Below, one piece after another: positions 31,523 through 43,253 of a DNA stretch of 64,000 nt (the stretch's first letter is position 1; every line of letters starts with the position of its first letter). The translations under genes were made by a program, and so were the position numbers. The DNA is from Mycoplasmopsis bovis PG45 (GTDB lineage: Bacteria > Bacillota_I > Bacilli_A > Mycoplasmatales > Metamycoplasmataceae): NCBI RefSeq assembly GCF_000183385.1, contig NC_014760.1, positions 682,001 to 746,000 on the forward strand, written 5' to 3'. A model generated the notes under the pieces. The model ran no database searches. It had not been told where the DNA came from and worked only from the letters and a program-made list of their open reading frames with translations.

Positions 31523-33793
31523 TTAAGAATTAAATTCTATTTGTTCATTTGATTTAGAAAAAATATTAATTTCATTATCAATTTTAACTTTTTTAACATA
31601 TCATCTTTGACTAGACTGACATAGACTTATAAAGTTTTCTAAACGGTTTTTTGTTTTATCTAAGTCTTTTAATGTTATTACAACACTAAATTTTATTTTT
31701 TCTTTATTTTCAATGCCTAATCTATCTTTTTTGGTTATTCTGATACCTCAAAATTTGAGATTATCTTTCACTTTTATTGCTGTTCTAGATTTGCCACCAT
31801 TGGTGGTTTCTTTTTTTTCTATAATTTTAACTGTGTTTCATTTTGAAAATTCTTTTCTTGCCTCTTGCTCATTAATGTAAACACCTTCGTCATGGTAAGA
31901 TTGTTTATTTTCATTTAATGGTATTATTTCTAATCTATCATTTTCTTTTTTCATTGATCCAAACTGAAAGTCTAGCTCGTTTTTGGTATAGTCAATACCT
32001 TGATTTCTATTAGTATCAGCAAAATAGACTAATGTCGCCTTTGTGGTAAATGGAAAAGCATTATTATAAATAGGAACTGGAAATTCATAATTATAAGTAT
32101 GATATTCCTTTGTATAGGATGATAAAAGTACTTTAATTTCATGATTTTTAGACTCAACAATGTCATTTATTTTTCTAGGTACTACACCATTCCCTACTAT
32201 ATTGCTATCATTTTTATTAGGTATTGCAGAATGGATTATTAAAGCCTTGGCTTCCTCTTTTGAAAATTTTAATTTATGAATAAGATAAGCAACTTTTCTT
32301 GTTATTCATGGCGCTGCAAATGAAGTACCAAAAATGTAATAGACTCCATTGGCCGTACAAGTTCTTATTGGTCTATCACTGGTGCCACCATAATAACTTA
32401 CATCAGGTTTATTAAAAAAATGTAAAACAGGCCCTTTTCTAGAGTAATTTGTAGGATTATCTTTATCATCAACTGAGTTCACAACTATTGCATTTATGGA
32501 ATCTGCTGGAGAACCTATTCTTTTTGGATCTAATTCATCTAATTTTTTATTAGTTCCTGCAACTATAAAAATTACATCATTTTTATATTGCAACTCATCT
32601 AATAAATAACCCATAACTGATATTGAATTTTTATCAATCTCTAAATTTGAACCTAGAGATAAATTCCAAACTTTAATATCCTTATTGCTTTCAACAATAG
32701 TTTTTATTTTATTATAGAGAGTTAAAGTGCTGTTTTGTCTTTTTTTAGCAACACCAAAATGTCGTACTCTAAATCTACCGCAATTATCCTCTAAATCTTT
32801 ATTAAATGATGGTCCATCAACAATAATAGAAGTTACAGCCGTTCCGTGAATATAATCTTCTTGTGATAAAGGTATATCATCTGAAATTTCCTTTTTAAAT
32901 TCTACTCATTTTGAAAAATAAACTCTCTCATCAAACATTGTATCTATAACTCCAACAATGGGTTCTATTGTGGGATCTGGTATTGTTATAACATCATTAT
33001 TAGAAACTAAGTTGTAATCATCATATTTTCAATCTATTTCATTTAGATCTTCAACTGCCATTGATATTAGAAATGGTGCCTTTTCTTTTAATAAATTGTA
33101 TAGCTCACCGTCTAAATAAAATGTATTTTTATCAATTTTATTTTGTGTATTAAAATGAATGTCTAGTTCTTTTAATAATTCGATTACATCAAGGTTAACA
33201 TCATATAAGGTTACTATTTTTTCATTATTTAAATCGATATGAGTAGTTTTAACACTGAATTCTTCAATATGTGACAAATCTACAACTATAGAGCAAATTT
33301 GGGTTTTAGATAAACCTTTTGCTAAAATGTCAATTTGGTGATTTGAAATTTGGTCTAGTAAATCGTTAGTTATAACATTAATGTTATTTTGTTCTAGCTT
33401 ATCAACTATTATAGAAACATTATTAATTGCATTTTTTAGAATATTTTTTTCAATATAATAAGTTATTAAATGTTTTTGTTTTGCATTGTTATTTTCATAA
33501 TCATCAATCAAACTAACACCAACTACTTTATTATTATTCTCTTTTATTGTTGAGTAAAATAATTTAGTTATTCTTTTACTTTTTGCAGCTATTGAATAGT
33601 ATTTAACGTTTATTAAAGCATCAATTTTTAAAGTTTGTTTTTTTCAAAAATTATAAACATCATTCAATTGATTTAATAGCTTTTTAATATGATCTAATTT
33701 CAACTGCTTTTTGGCGCTTAATCTTGGTTTACCTAGCTTTGAAGGATTAGGTTTTGAATCAAATTCCCCTTTTAAAACTAATAATGAATTCAT
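31523..33793 (-). CDS. Subtilisin-family (S8) serine protease, IetS-like
   Basis: 756 aa without a signal peptide, so probably cytoplasmic. The catalytic triad is visible: Asp in PIVGVIDTMFDE (about 284), His in DYIHGTAVTSIIV (about 316), Ser in FGTSFAAPWIT (about 491); IFIVAGTNK holds the oxyanion Asn. About 280 residues precede the protease core and about 260 follow it. The gene starts one base after the AAA-ATPase stop. This order of an AAA ATPase followed by a long subtilase is that of the IetAS anti-phage system; similarity rests on architecture only. The single frame is intact with TGA as Trp. Confidence 0.87.
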
Positions 33794-33794
33794 A

Positions 33795-34838
33795 TTATTT
33801 TCCCCTTAATTTCAAGGCTGCACTACTTTTTGAAATACCTGTTAATATCTCAATTTCTCTAACTGTAAAATTGTGTTTTTTCAATTTTTTTAAATCATAT
33901 GGATCATTTGCAATTTGTTTATATAGCCTTTTTAAATAATCGTATTCACAATTAGGATCACTTAAATAAATTGCTGATTTAATAATGTTTTTCAATTCGC
34001 CTGGGAGAGGAATATCATCCATTAAAGAAATAATTTTTCTAAATAATTTAAGCTCACTTTTTATATTTGCAACTTTTTGAGTATAGTATTTTAAAATAAT
34101 TTCACTGATATCGATAAGATCTTGTCTTTGATATCTGTTAAAATTTAAAACTAAGTCAAATCTTCTACTTAATGCTCTATCAAAATGTTTAAACAAATTA
34201 GTTGTAGCTATAAGAATAATATTTTCATTTAAATTATCTAAAGCTTTTAAAATACTTGTAGTTACCCTACCCATTTCTCTTACATCTTTTTGATCAACAC
34301 GTTCTAAAGCAAGAGCATCTATTTCATCAAAACAAATAATAACTTTTTCAGGCAAAGAAATATTATTGATTGCAGCAAATAACTCAGAAATGTTTTTTCC
34401 AGTTTGTCCTAAATGAGAATCTATAATATTATTTGAATCAATAATAAATAAATCTCGGTTTAATATTCTTGCTATTTGTTTCGCGCTTTCTGTCTTACCA
34501 GTTCCTGGAGGACCTTGAAATAAAAATTTATTTATTAAAGCTTTACGATTTATTGCGTTTATTATCCCCATAATGTCTTCAGATATTTTTTTTGGAAGAG
34601 GAAGTGGTTCTAAATTTGTTTGTAATTGAACTTTTTCAGCAAAAGGAATTGTTATATCCGACATTAATTGAGGCACAAAATTGTTAGCACCGCGCAACAT
34701 TGATAAAATATATTCGCCTAGTTCATCATCATGCATTCTATAAAATTCTTCAGCAATTAAGTGTGCTTCCTTTCTAAAGGCTATATCATTTTCCTCTATA
34801 TGGTATTGTATTAAATTTAATATATTAGCTTTTTTCAT
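33795..34838 (-). CDS. AAA-family ATPase, IetA-like partner of the protease
   Basis: 347 aa. An N-terminal helical part of about 100 residues leads to Walker A LFQGPPGTGKTESAKQ, Walker B VIICFDEIDALALE, sensor 1 ILIATTNLFKHF and an arginine-finger region LSRRFDLVLNF. The fold is that of classical AAA (FtsH/spastin-like) proteins. ATG 34838 follows AGGAGG. It lies directly upstream of the subtilase, with one base between. Such an ATPase could sense invasion or control the protease; this role is inferred. It has no in-frame TGA, unlike most neighbours. Confidence 0.88.
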   Translation of the reverse strand: MKKANILNLIQYHIEENDIAFRKEAHLIAEEFYRMHDDELGEYILSMLRGANNFVPQLMSDITIPFAEKVQLQTNLEPLPLPKKISEDIMGIINAINRKALINKFLFQGPPGTGKTESAKQIARILNRDLFIIDSNNIIDSHLGQTGKNISELFAAINNISLPEKVIICFDEIDALALERVDQKDVREMGRVTTSILKALDNLNENIILIATTNLFKHFDRALSRRFDLVLNFNRYQRQDLIDISEIILKYYTQKVANIKSELKLFRKIISLMDDIPLPGELKNIIKSAIYLSDPNCEYDYLKRLYKQIANDPYDLKKLKKHNFTVREIEILTGISKSSAALKLRGK

Positions 34839-35305
34839 GATGGCATCCCTCCTATGAAAATATTATAAATAATTTTAGGACAAAAATGCAATAAAAAGGA
34901 CAGAAATAAAAATAATTTCATATTTTAATGGCTGCTGATTTTAATATTAAAACTGCTAGTTTGAAAAGTCGACATTAGAATATTATTCAAATACATTATT
35001 AAATTTTGTAAACATCATACATATTAATAGTAAAAATACAAAGGCTTTACATAATTCAAGGCTTTTTTCTTTTGTGCTGCCTACATTAAGAATAAATATA
35101 GAATATAATAAATTATAAAAGTTATACCCCATAATACTATACAAAATATCGCATTTTGAACAATGTAGACATTTTTTATTTATTTTTCTGACAAAGATTT
35201 AAAAAATGTTGCTAATGTCATCATAAAAAATTAATTTTATTTATTTTTCTATTCAAATTTTGTGTTATAATATAGTTATAATTCTATATATAGGAGAATT
35301 TGAAA
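34839..35305. other. Intergenic region between IetA-like gene and IS1634-type transposase
   Basis: A/T-rich, no gene seen. AAGGCTTT occurs near 35040 and again near 35062 as a direct repeat. A promoter-like TATAAT at 35266-35271 is 35 bases before the transposase ATG, and TAGGAGAA is its ribosome site. The left end of the IS probably lies between 35160 and 35260. Confidence 0.45.
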
Positions 35306-36739
35306 ATGGCAATTCCAGTTGAAATAAGACAAGTTGAAAGACCTAAAAACACAGTTGTAAAGAACTACTTTGGAAAATTTAAAGTTGTTAAAAGAACCAG
35401 CAAATATGTGAATGGAAAAGCAATTCCAAAAGATTTGGCAATCGTTGGCGAAATAGTAGATTACAAATTTGTTCCTTTTGAAACACCTGTCCCAGTAGGT
35501 ACAAGATCTAAGAAAAATCAAGAAAAAACTGATATAAAAGACTATGGTAACATAGCAATTTTTACAAAAAATAGCAATGATATTTTGGAAAAATTACTAA
35601 CACATTTTGATTCATCAACAGCTTACAAATTATATGTAATTGCTATTCTTAGATGTGCCTATCCAAAAGCCGTTAATCGTGATTTAAAGTTTTACTATGA
35701 AACTTCATTTATGTCTGAATTATTTAAAAAGGTTGGTTTATCTGAATCATTATTACCTGACTTCTTTGAAAAAACTGGTAGAGCATATTCAAATATACAC
35801 AACTTCATGTTAGACAGAATAAATGAGTTCAAAGGTAGAGTACAAATTATTGATGGCACACTTAAATCTTATAATTCAGATGAAGCAACTTTTTCTCAAT
35901 GATCAAGAAAAGGCAAGGTTAAAGATAGCGAAAATTTTACCTTACTTTACACTTGTGACTTATATACCAAAGAGCCAATTTATCACAGACCATACCAAGG
36001 AAATATGCTGGATTCGACTATTTTTGAGGACTTTTTGGAAAATGTGCCTAGCACTGGGGAAATATTAATTGCTGATAAAGGCTTTAGAACTAAAGCAATT
36101 ACAGAGCTTTTAGAACAGAATAAAAATGTTAAGTATCTTTTGCCATTAAAGAGAAATACAACATTAATTAGAGCAGAAAAACTTGATGAAAACTTGGCTC
36201 CTGTAAAAATTAAAGATAAGCAATTACTAGGATCTAAAAAGCAAATAGATGGAAAGTTTTTTTATCTATTTAAAGACTTAGAAATAGCTGGCAAAGAAAG
36301 TGTTGGAAACTATCAAAAACATCTAAAAAGAAATACATTTAACATTGATGAATTCAATAAAAATAATCAATTTTTTGGTGTCATTGTTTTTGAATCCAAT
36401 GTTGACCTTTCATTAGAGGATGTATACACACTATATGATCAAAGATGAGAAATTGAAGAAATGTTTAACTTTTACAAAAATATTTTGGAACTATCAAAAA
36501 CAAGAGTTCATTCAGAAATGAAAGTTTACACAACAGAGTTTATAAACTACTTGTCGCTAATAATTGCTACAAAAGTTAAGAACAATTTAATAAAACTAAA
36601 TCTTCATCAAAACTACTCATTCAGACAGATTATAGAATATTTGAGAAGTTACAAAGTTGAAGTAATAAATGATACAGAATGAAAAAAACGCAAGGTGTTG
36701 AAATATGTTCAAGACCTTGCGGAATTGTTAGAAATATAG
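35306..36739 (+). CDS. IS1634-type (IS4 superfamily) transposase
   Basis: 477 aa DDE transposase. IIDGTLKS gives the first Asp and LIADKGFRTKAI the second. YDQRWEIEEMFNFYK fits the Y-2-R-3-E-6-K signature of the IS4 superfamily with the catalytic Glu. ATG 35306 is preceded by TAGGAGAATTTGAAA. Four or so TGA codons are Trp. Terminal repeats were not found with confidence; 9-base TAGACATTT is repeated at 35166-35174 and 36779-36787 and might mark the ends. Distantly similar to the transposase at 44300 (both start MAIP). Confidence 0.9.
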
Positions 36740-36884
36740 CATTACACTAAAACTTTCTTACTACAACTAAGATAAATTTAGACATTTAAAATTGGATAAA
36801 ATAAATATAGATAGCTTATGTAAAAGAGCTTTTTAAATAATAAATGTAGAGCCAATTTTAATTAGTGTTTTTGGGGAAAAGTTT

Positions 36885-39110
36885 ATGGAAATGAAATCAT
36901 TTATAGGTTATATAAAAGAATTTACTAATAATTCAGATGAAAACTGACCTGTTGCTAATTTTTATATTTTAAAGACAAGGAAAACTATTAAAATTAGTGG
37001 AAATATCAGCAGAATGCTAGATAAGAGTTTATATAAAATTGAAGTAAGTGAAATTGATGACAATTCAGAATCAGCAAATAATATTAAGACTTATAAATGT
37101 AATTTTTATCAATCATTAACTGTTATTGACAATCAAACTTTTTTTGAATATTTGAAATCTGATGCATTTAATAAAGTTGCTGATGATGATTTTATTAATA
37201 TATTAAAATCATATTATGAATCAGATGATATCTTAAAAGAAATACTTGAAAATAAAGAAAAATTTCTAGCCATTAAGCGTGTACAAAAGTGTATTTTAGA
37301 AAGCATTTTTAATAAACTTAAGGTTGTTGCTTTGCAAACAGAATTTATTGTTAATGGTCTTGATTTAGATGTACTAGTTAAATTAACAGAACTATATAAT
37401 GACTCGTTTGATCAAATAATAAAAGCAATTAAGAATGATTTATTTGAAATTAATTTTCAACATGAAATAACTAATTTAGAATCTATAGATAAAATCTTTT
37501 TGCACTTTAATAATGATGCAAATAATGTTGTGAGAATTGCTTATTATTTGCATTATTATTGCAACCAAATTCTAAATAATAAATCTAGTACTTATACAAG
37601 TTTAGAAAATGTAAAAAAATGTTTTTATGATGAAAATAAGTTTTTTATTCCTGCAGAGCAAAAAGAACAAATTGTTAATGATGCAATAAAGTATGCTTTA
37701 AATAAAGAACTGCTTTTAATTAAAGAAGACAAAGTTTATACAACTCAAACATATAATGATGAAATGACTATTGCTTCATTTTTAGCTAAAAAAAGCAGAG
37801 TTAAAAAAATTGGTTCTTATAAATTTAAAAAATATATACGAGAAATTCAAAAAGAAACAAACATAGAAAACTTTAAATATGATAAAAGCCAAATTAATGC
37901 ATTAAGGAAATTTATTAATAATAAGTTTGTAGTAATCACCGGTGGGCCTGGAACTGGCAAAACTACTTTAATAAAAGGTTTAGTAAAACTATTTAAAAAA
38001 GTTCACCCAAATGAAAGTTTTAAAATAGCAACGCCAACAGGAAGAGCAGCCGCAAGAATTAAAGAGAGTTTTAAAGAATCTAATGCTGTAACTATTCATA
38101 AATTGTTGCAATATGATGATTCAACCGGTAAATTTAGAAAAAATGTATTCAATCCTTTGGATGATGGTTTATTAATTATTGATGAAACTTCAATGGTTGA
38201 TAATAATTTATTTAGTCACTTTATTTCAGCTATTGGAGAGGCAAAAAGAGTAGTTTTTGTTGGTGACATAGAGCAATTACCAAGTATTGGAATTGGCAAT
38301 GCATTTGAAGATATTATTAAATCTAAAAAAATAACAACTGTTGAATTAAAAAGCACACACCGTCAAAAAGTTCAAAGTAAGATTACTGAATTAGCTTATA
38401 TGATTAGAAATAATAATTTCAATATTACAAAACTTCAAGAAACAACAGAAAATAGCGATTTAAAAACTATTTTTGTTGATAATCAAAAACAATGCTTAAA
38501 TGAAATTATTAAAAATTATCATATTAATGATAGTGATAAAGCCGGTAATGATTCTGATATTTCATATAATATTCAAATTATCTCGCCTCTTAATAAGGGG
38601 GACTTAGGAATAAAAAAAATAAATAATAGTATCCAAGAAAAATTTAATAAAAATAAAGCCAAAAAATTAAATGCAAACGATTACTCATTTTATGAAGATG
38701 ATAAAGTAATGTATCTAAAAAATCAAGGCGATTTATCTAATGGCGATATTGGAGTTATTAAAAGTATAAGTATAGGAGAGTCTAAAAGTAAAATAAATGC
38801 ATTCTTTAACAAAAAGGAAATTCAGTTAAATAATGCCGATCTTAGTAATTTAGCTTTATGTTATGCTTGCACAGTTCATAAGACTCAAGGTAGCGAATTT
38901 CAAAAAGTAATCTTAGTGTTAGATCCAGAAATAAGTGGCTCCTTTATTAATAAAAAGTTGGTTTATACAGCTATAACTAGGGCTAAAAAAGAACTAGTTA
39001 TTATTGCCGGCGAACAATCTTTTATTAAAAGTATTAATCAAAGACCAGCTAAAAGAGATACGACATTAACTGAAGCTATAAGACTAATGTATAGAAAAAA
39101 AGAAAAATAA
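36885..39110 (+). CDS. RecD2-like ATP-dependent DNA helicase
   Basis: 741 aa SF1B helicase of the RecD2/TraA type. After an OB-like N-terminus (FIGYIKEFTNNSDENWPV) and helix-hairpin-helix region, the motor shows VITGGPGTGKTTLIKGL (Walker A), LLIIDETSMVD (motif II), FVGDIEQLPSIG (motif III) and, near the end, CYACTVHKTQGSEF with YTAITRAKKELVII (motifs V-VI). RecD2 unwinds 5' to 3' without RecBC and supports repair. ATG 36885 follows TTGGGGAAAAG; the internal ATG 37014 would lose 43 residues including a TGA Trp. Its terminator was later split by an IS3 derivative. Confidence 0.9.
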
Positions 39111-39176
39111 TTTCTTGCCAAAAAATAAAGTGTTAATTGCCAAACTAAAATACTAATATAAAAAGCGCGGTATATT

Positions 39177-39924
39177 TAAACTAGGACAACAAAAGTAGAT
39201 CTTAAATTTTTATTTTTTACAAAACTCCATTCACAATTTATGTGGAGTTTTGTAATTAAATTTCTTGAGCATTCGCTCATTATTATACCAATCAATGAAT
39301 CTATTTAGATGACGCTCAAGTTCCTTAAGCGTCATTTTCTTAACACTTTTCTAAAAATTTTCAAACATTTCAGTTTAAGTACCGAGAAAAATTATTTGAT
39401 TTCTCTATTGTCAAGAGAATTACCAATTCTCGACATTGATACTTTTCCATCAAGTCTTTCAATCAACTGAAGATATTCTTTAGATGAATACTGACTTCCG
39501 TGGTCAGAATGTATTACAAAATTTTTAGGAAAATTAACTTTCTTAATGTTATCAATAAATCTTCTTTATTTAGAACATTTAAAAATTCATCCAATATTTC
39601 ATCAATTGATTTTGTCTTTTTTAGCCTGCCTGAGCCTTTGTATTTTTGGGCGATCTCCCACTCATTGATTCTATGTTCATACCTAAATTATATCTTTCAT
39701 ACTTATCTACTAATATCCGTCATTGGTCATTTGAAATGTGTTTAACATTTTTTATTTTCATCATTTCATTCAAAAAACACTTCTTAGAAAGTTCTCAAGA
39801 TCTATGTTTTTCATACTTTTCAAACAAATATTTTCATTCATTAACGCTCAACTGCTTGCCCATTTTTCACCCGAACAAAAACATCAGCCAATTTGCTGAT
39901 GCCTACTTTTTTTGTCCTAGTGGA
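39177..39924 (-). mobile_element. IS3 deletion derivative with both ends (non-autonomous)
   Basis: 748 bp. The ends TAAACTAGGACA and TCCACTAGGACA (complement) match the complete element, and ATT is duplicated at 39174-39176 and 39925-39927. The interior lacks about 590 bases of the transposase core at the same junction as the copy at 30828. The leftover frame is broken, so movement would need transposase from the complete copy. It lies in the loop of a hairpin (AAAAAGCGCGG before, CCGCGTTTTTT after) that was probably the recD2/rpe terminator. Confidence 0.88.
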
Positions 39925-39973
39925 ATTGTCCCGCGTTTTTTGCTTAAAAAATGTAAATTTAAGGAATTTATCC

Positions 39974-40636
39974 TTATTTAACCCCTAAAATGCTGTTAAT
40001 TCTTGCTTTAGTTGGATTTGAAACCATAAAAGTTCCAGCAACACAAGCATCAGCACCAGCTTTAAAGCACTCTGGTCCAGTTGTGTCATTAATGCCCCCG
40101 TCAACTTGAATTAAATAATCATAATTGTTATTTATCCTTAATTGCTTAAGCATTTTTATTTTATCTATTGCAGTAGGAATGAATTTTTGACCGCCTTTGC
40201 CAGGCTCAACGGACATTACTAAAACTAATTGAATATAAGGTAAGAATTTTTTAATTTTTTCAACATCAGTATTTGGTTTAATTGCTATTCCAAGCCTATA
40301 ATCATGATGTTTTTGTTTCAAAAACTTAAGAAATTTTGTTGGATCAATTGCTTCATAGTGCACTGTAACAATATCAACAACATCTTTATACTGATCTATA
40401 TAATCTAAAGGATTTTCAATCATTAAATGAGCATCCTTAAAATGCTTTAAACTGTTTTCATGAATGTTTTTAATTTCATTTAATTCAATTGCAAAATTTG
40501 GCACAAATTTGCCGTCCATTACATCATAATGTATTCATTTAATGCCTTCATTTATCAAAGTATTTGCCATATTAAGCCTGTTTTCTGGCTCAACATTTAA
40601 TAATGATGGGGTTACATACTTGTTATTTTTGTTCAT
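39974..40636 (-). CDS. rpe: Ribulose-phosphate 3-epimerase
   Basis: 220 aa TIM-barrel enzyme of the pentose phosphate pathway, interconverting ribulose-5-P and xylulose-5-P. The motifs are SLLNVEP (start strand), YDVMDGKFVPN (metal/catalytic Asp), DAHLMIENP, VMSVEPGKGGQKF and IQVDGGIND (second Asp). The ATG 40636 overlaps the end of rsgA by 14 bases; the ATG at 40519 is internal. It works with transketolase (59990-61936). Confidence 0.94.
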
Positions 40637-41468
40637 TTTCAACCTCTTGCAATAACTTTAGATAATTATTATATCTAAATTGAGGGATAATGTTGCTTCT
40701 GACAGCTTGTTTTATGTTACAAAAGCTCTCTGGTTCATTATAATGAAAGCAAGTTTTGAACTTGCAAAACTTTCCTAGCTCTTTGAACTGTTTGTATGAA
40801 TAGGCTAATTGCTGCTTAGATAAATTTATATCTAAGCTTGAAAAACCAGGCGTATCAATTAATTCGCCATTATCAAAGACATTAACAATTTGCACAATTC
40901 TAGTAGTGTGCTTGCCTCTGTTGGCAAACTTTGAAATTGACTGTACAGCAAAATTACTACCAGTAATTTTGTTTACTAAAGTAGTTTTGCCAACACCGCT
41001 TTGGCCCATTAAAACGTTAGTTTTGTTTGTAAATAATTCTTTTATATTATTTACTCATTCGTCTGTTTTATAGGATAATTCGTAAACTTTATATCCCAAG
41101 TTTTCATATTCATTTTTATATTTATTAGCACCTAAATCAGTCTTAGTAATAAACAATATAGGCTCAATATTAGCGCTTTCAATTAAAGCCATATATTTAT
41201 CAACTAAAAAACTTTGAAACTCAGGTTCATGAAGCGACATAACAATAATGATATGGTCAATATTAGCAACCTTAGGTCTTATAAATTCATTTTTTCTTTC
41301 ATATATTTTTGTTATATATCTATCTATTTCAAATTCAACATTATCACCTACTAAGGGAGCTATATTTTTATGCCTAAAAATGCCTAAAGCAGGCAAATTA
41401 TGAAAATTATTATTTTCATCCTTGATTGAATAAATTCCTGAATTTATTGAATAAATTTTACCTTTCAA
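40623..41468 (-). CDS. rsgA: Ribosome small-subunit GTPase RsgA
   Basis: 281 aa circularly permuted GTPase that assists 30S maturation. An N-terminal OB fold is followed by G4 FITKTD, G1 MGQSGVGKTTLVN, and G3 IDTPGFSS. The C-terminal zinc site is CKFKTCFHYNEPESFC. A TGA at 41055 is Trp, joining the two halves. It is in the operon gmk-prpC-kinase-rsgA-rpe, as in Bacillus relatives. Confidence 0.94.
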
Positions 41469-41479
41469 ATTATCATCCT

Positions 41480-42478
41480 TTATATTGATAAAACAACTAT
41501 TGCAACTATGACCGCTAAAATGATTAAGCTAAAGATAATTAGCATAGCAACTAAAAATCCTTTGCTATTAACTATTTCTGTAAAAGTTTTTTTAGTCTTC
41601 ATTCTTTTAGAATCAATTGGCTTTTCAAATATTCTTTTTTCAGATAGTGCTGTTTTTAAGTCTTCAGCCATTTCTCAGGCGCTTGAGTATCTAAAAAATG
41701 GATCCTTAGCCGTTGCTTTTATAATGACATTCTCTAATGCTTGTGATGTTTCTATTTTGTCAGTTAACTTTGGCATTGGCATTGTTTTTTGCAAAGTTAA
41801 TGTTTCATTAGCTTTTTTGCCTTCAATTGGATACTTGCCTGTTAGCATTTCATAAAGTAGTATTCCAATTGCATAAATATCAGTTTTCTTAGTTGGTTCA
41901 TTGTCAGAACGGCAAAGTTCTGGTGCCATATAGTAAACTGAGCCAACAACTTTAGATGCTTGTGTAAATCTTTGACTATCAGGGTCTAGTGATAGGCCAA
42001 AGTCTAGTATTTTAATATGATTTCTGCTTGTTACAATTATATTATTGCTCTTAATATCACGATGAATAATATTATTAGAATGAAGCTCTTGCATAGCTTC
42101 ACATATTTGTCTTACGTAATTAATTGCACTAGTTGGAATAATTGAGCCATTTTTCTTAATTAACTCTCTTAAGCTCTTGCCGTCAATATATTCCATTATT
42201 ACATATTGCTCATCATCGCCAACATATGATTCAATATAATAAGGAAAATAGTCGGATTTTACTTTCTGTAAAATCGCTATTTCCTGCTTAAAACGATTTA
42301 TAGCAACTTCTTTATCACTTTCAGGCCTAATTAAAAAATACTTAAGTGCATATACTTCATTTGCTGATGTATCAGAATTAAGCAATTGAACCTTAAAGAC
42401 TTGGCTAAAGCCTCCTTCGCCAATTTTAGAAAGCACTTTATACTTTTTAAATACTCTACTACTTGATGGTATTATCAT
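41480..42478 (-). CDS. Ser/Thr protein kinase (PrkC-like) without external sensor
   Basis: 332 aa Hanks-type kinase. GEGGFSQVFKV is the glycine loop, ALKYFLI holds the ATP-binding Lys, HRDIKSNNII the catalytic loop, DFGLSLD the DFG, and APELCR the APE. A basic linker leads to one membrane helix (LVAMLIIFSLIILAVIVAIV) that ends the protein, so PASTA repeats are absent. The start follows TTTAGGAGGCATC. It is the partner of the PP2C phosphatase just upstream. TGA at 41675 is Trp. Confidence 0.92.
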
Positions 42479-42495
42479 GATGCCTCCTAAATTAT

Positions 42496-43248
42496 TTACT
42501 TAAGTGCTACTATAACGCATGATGCATTATCATTAGAATTATTTTTTAGAGCAAAATCAACAATTTGATTGCATCACTCCTGGGCATTTTTAAATCTTAG
42601 TGCCATATTTTCCATCACATTTCTAGATGTAAAATTATGAGTTCCATCACTAGTAGAAATAATTGCTTTGACTCTGTTATAGTCATCTGATAAAATTGTT
42701 GAAATATCAAGCCTGGTATTTTTAGTTGGACCTAGTGCAGAGGTTAATGAAAATCTATTTGTGCTTTTTTTAGCTTCTTGCTCAGAAATGCCATCAGAAA
42801 TTAATTGATTTAAGTAATTGTGATCAACTGTTGCCTGAGTAATTTGATCACTATTATCTAAAATATAGGTACGTGAATCACCTATATTAAAAATTAGAAT
42901 AAATTTATATTTTGAATTTACCAAAGCGCCTGTAACTGTGGTTCCCATGTCTAATTTAGCTTCATCACGATCGCCTATTTTAGTCATCTCTTTCTTGCAT
43001 GCACTAATAGTTTCTCTTATCCACTTTATGTAAATATTAGAATCATTCTCATCAGAATTAGGAAAGTTATTATCAAAACGTTGCTTAAAAACTTTTACAG
43101 TTGTACTAGAAGCAATTGCACCGCCATAATGTCCGCCCATACCGTCACATAAAAGTAAAACTGTGCAATTTTCATTATTTAAAATTGCAACAGCATCTTG
43201 ATTTTCAAGCCGTCTAGTTCCTTTTTCACTAACTCTGCCAAAATCCAT
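42496..43248 (-). CDS. PP2C-family Ser/Thr phosphatase (PrpC-like)
   Basis: 250 aa metal-dependent phosphatase. ENQDAVAIL (metal Asp), VLLLCDGMGGHYGG (metal DGMGG), FNIGDSRTYI and IISTSDGTHNF are the usual motifs, and the C-terminus ends NASCVIVALK with the last metal Asn region. It should reverse phosphorylation by the adjacent kinase. The stop is at 42496; the TGA at 42574 is Trp. It lies five bases after gmk, in the same operon. Confidence 0.92.
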
Positions 43249-43253
43249 AAATT

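Noticed and set aside
34839-35305. Hairpin terminator AAGGCTTT...AAGGCTTT
   Set aside because: The two motifs are direct, not inverted, repeats.
39500-39981. Two plus-strand frames
   Set aside because: Antisense of the IS3 derivative, extended by chance.
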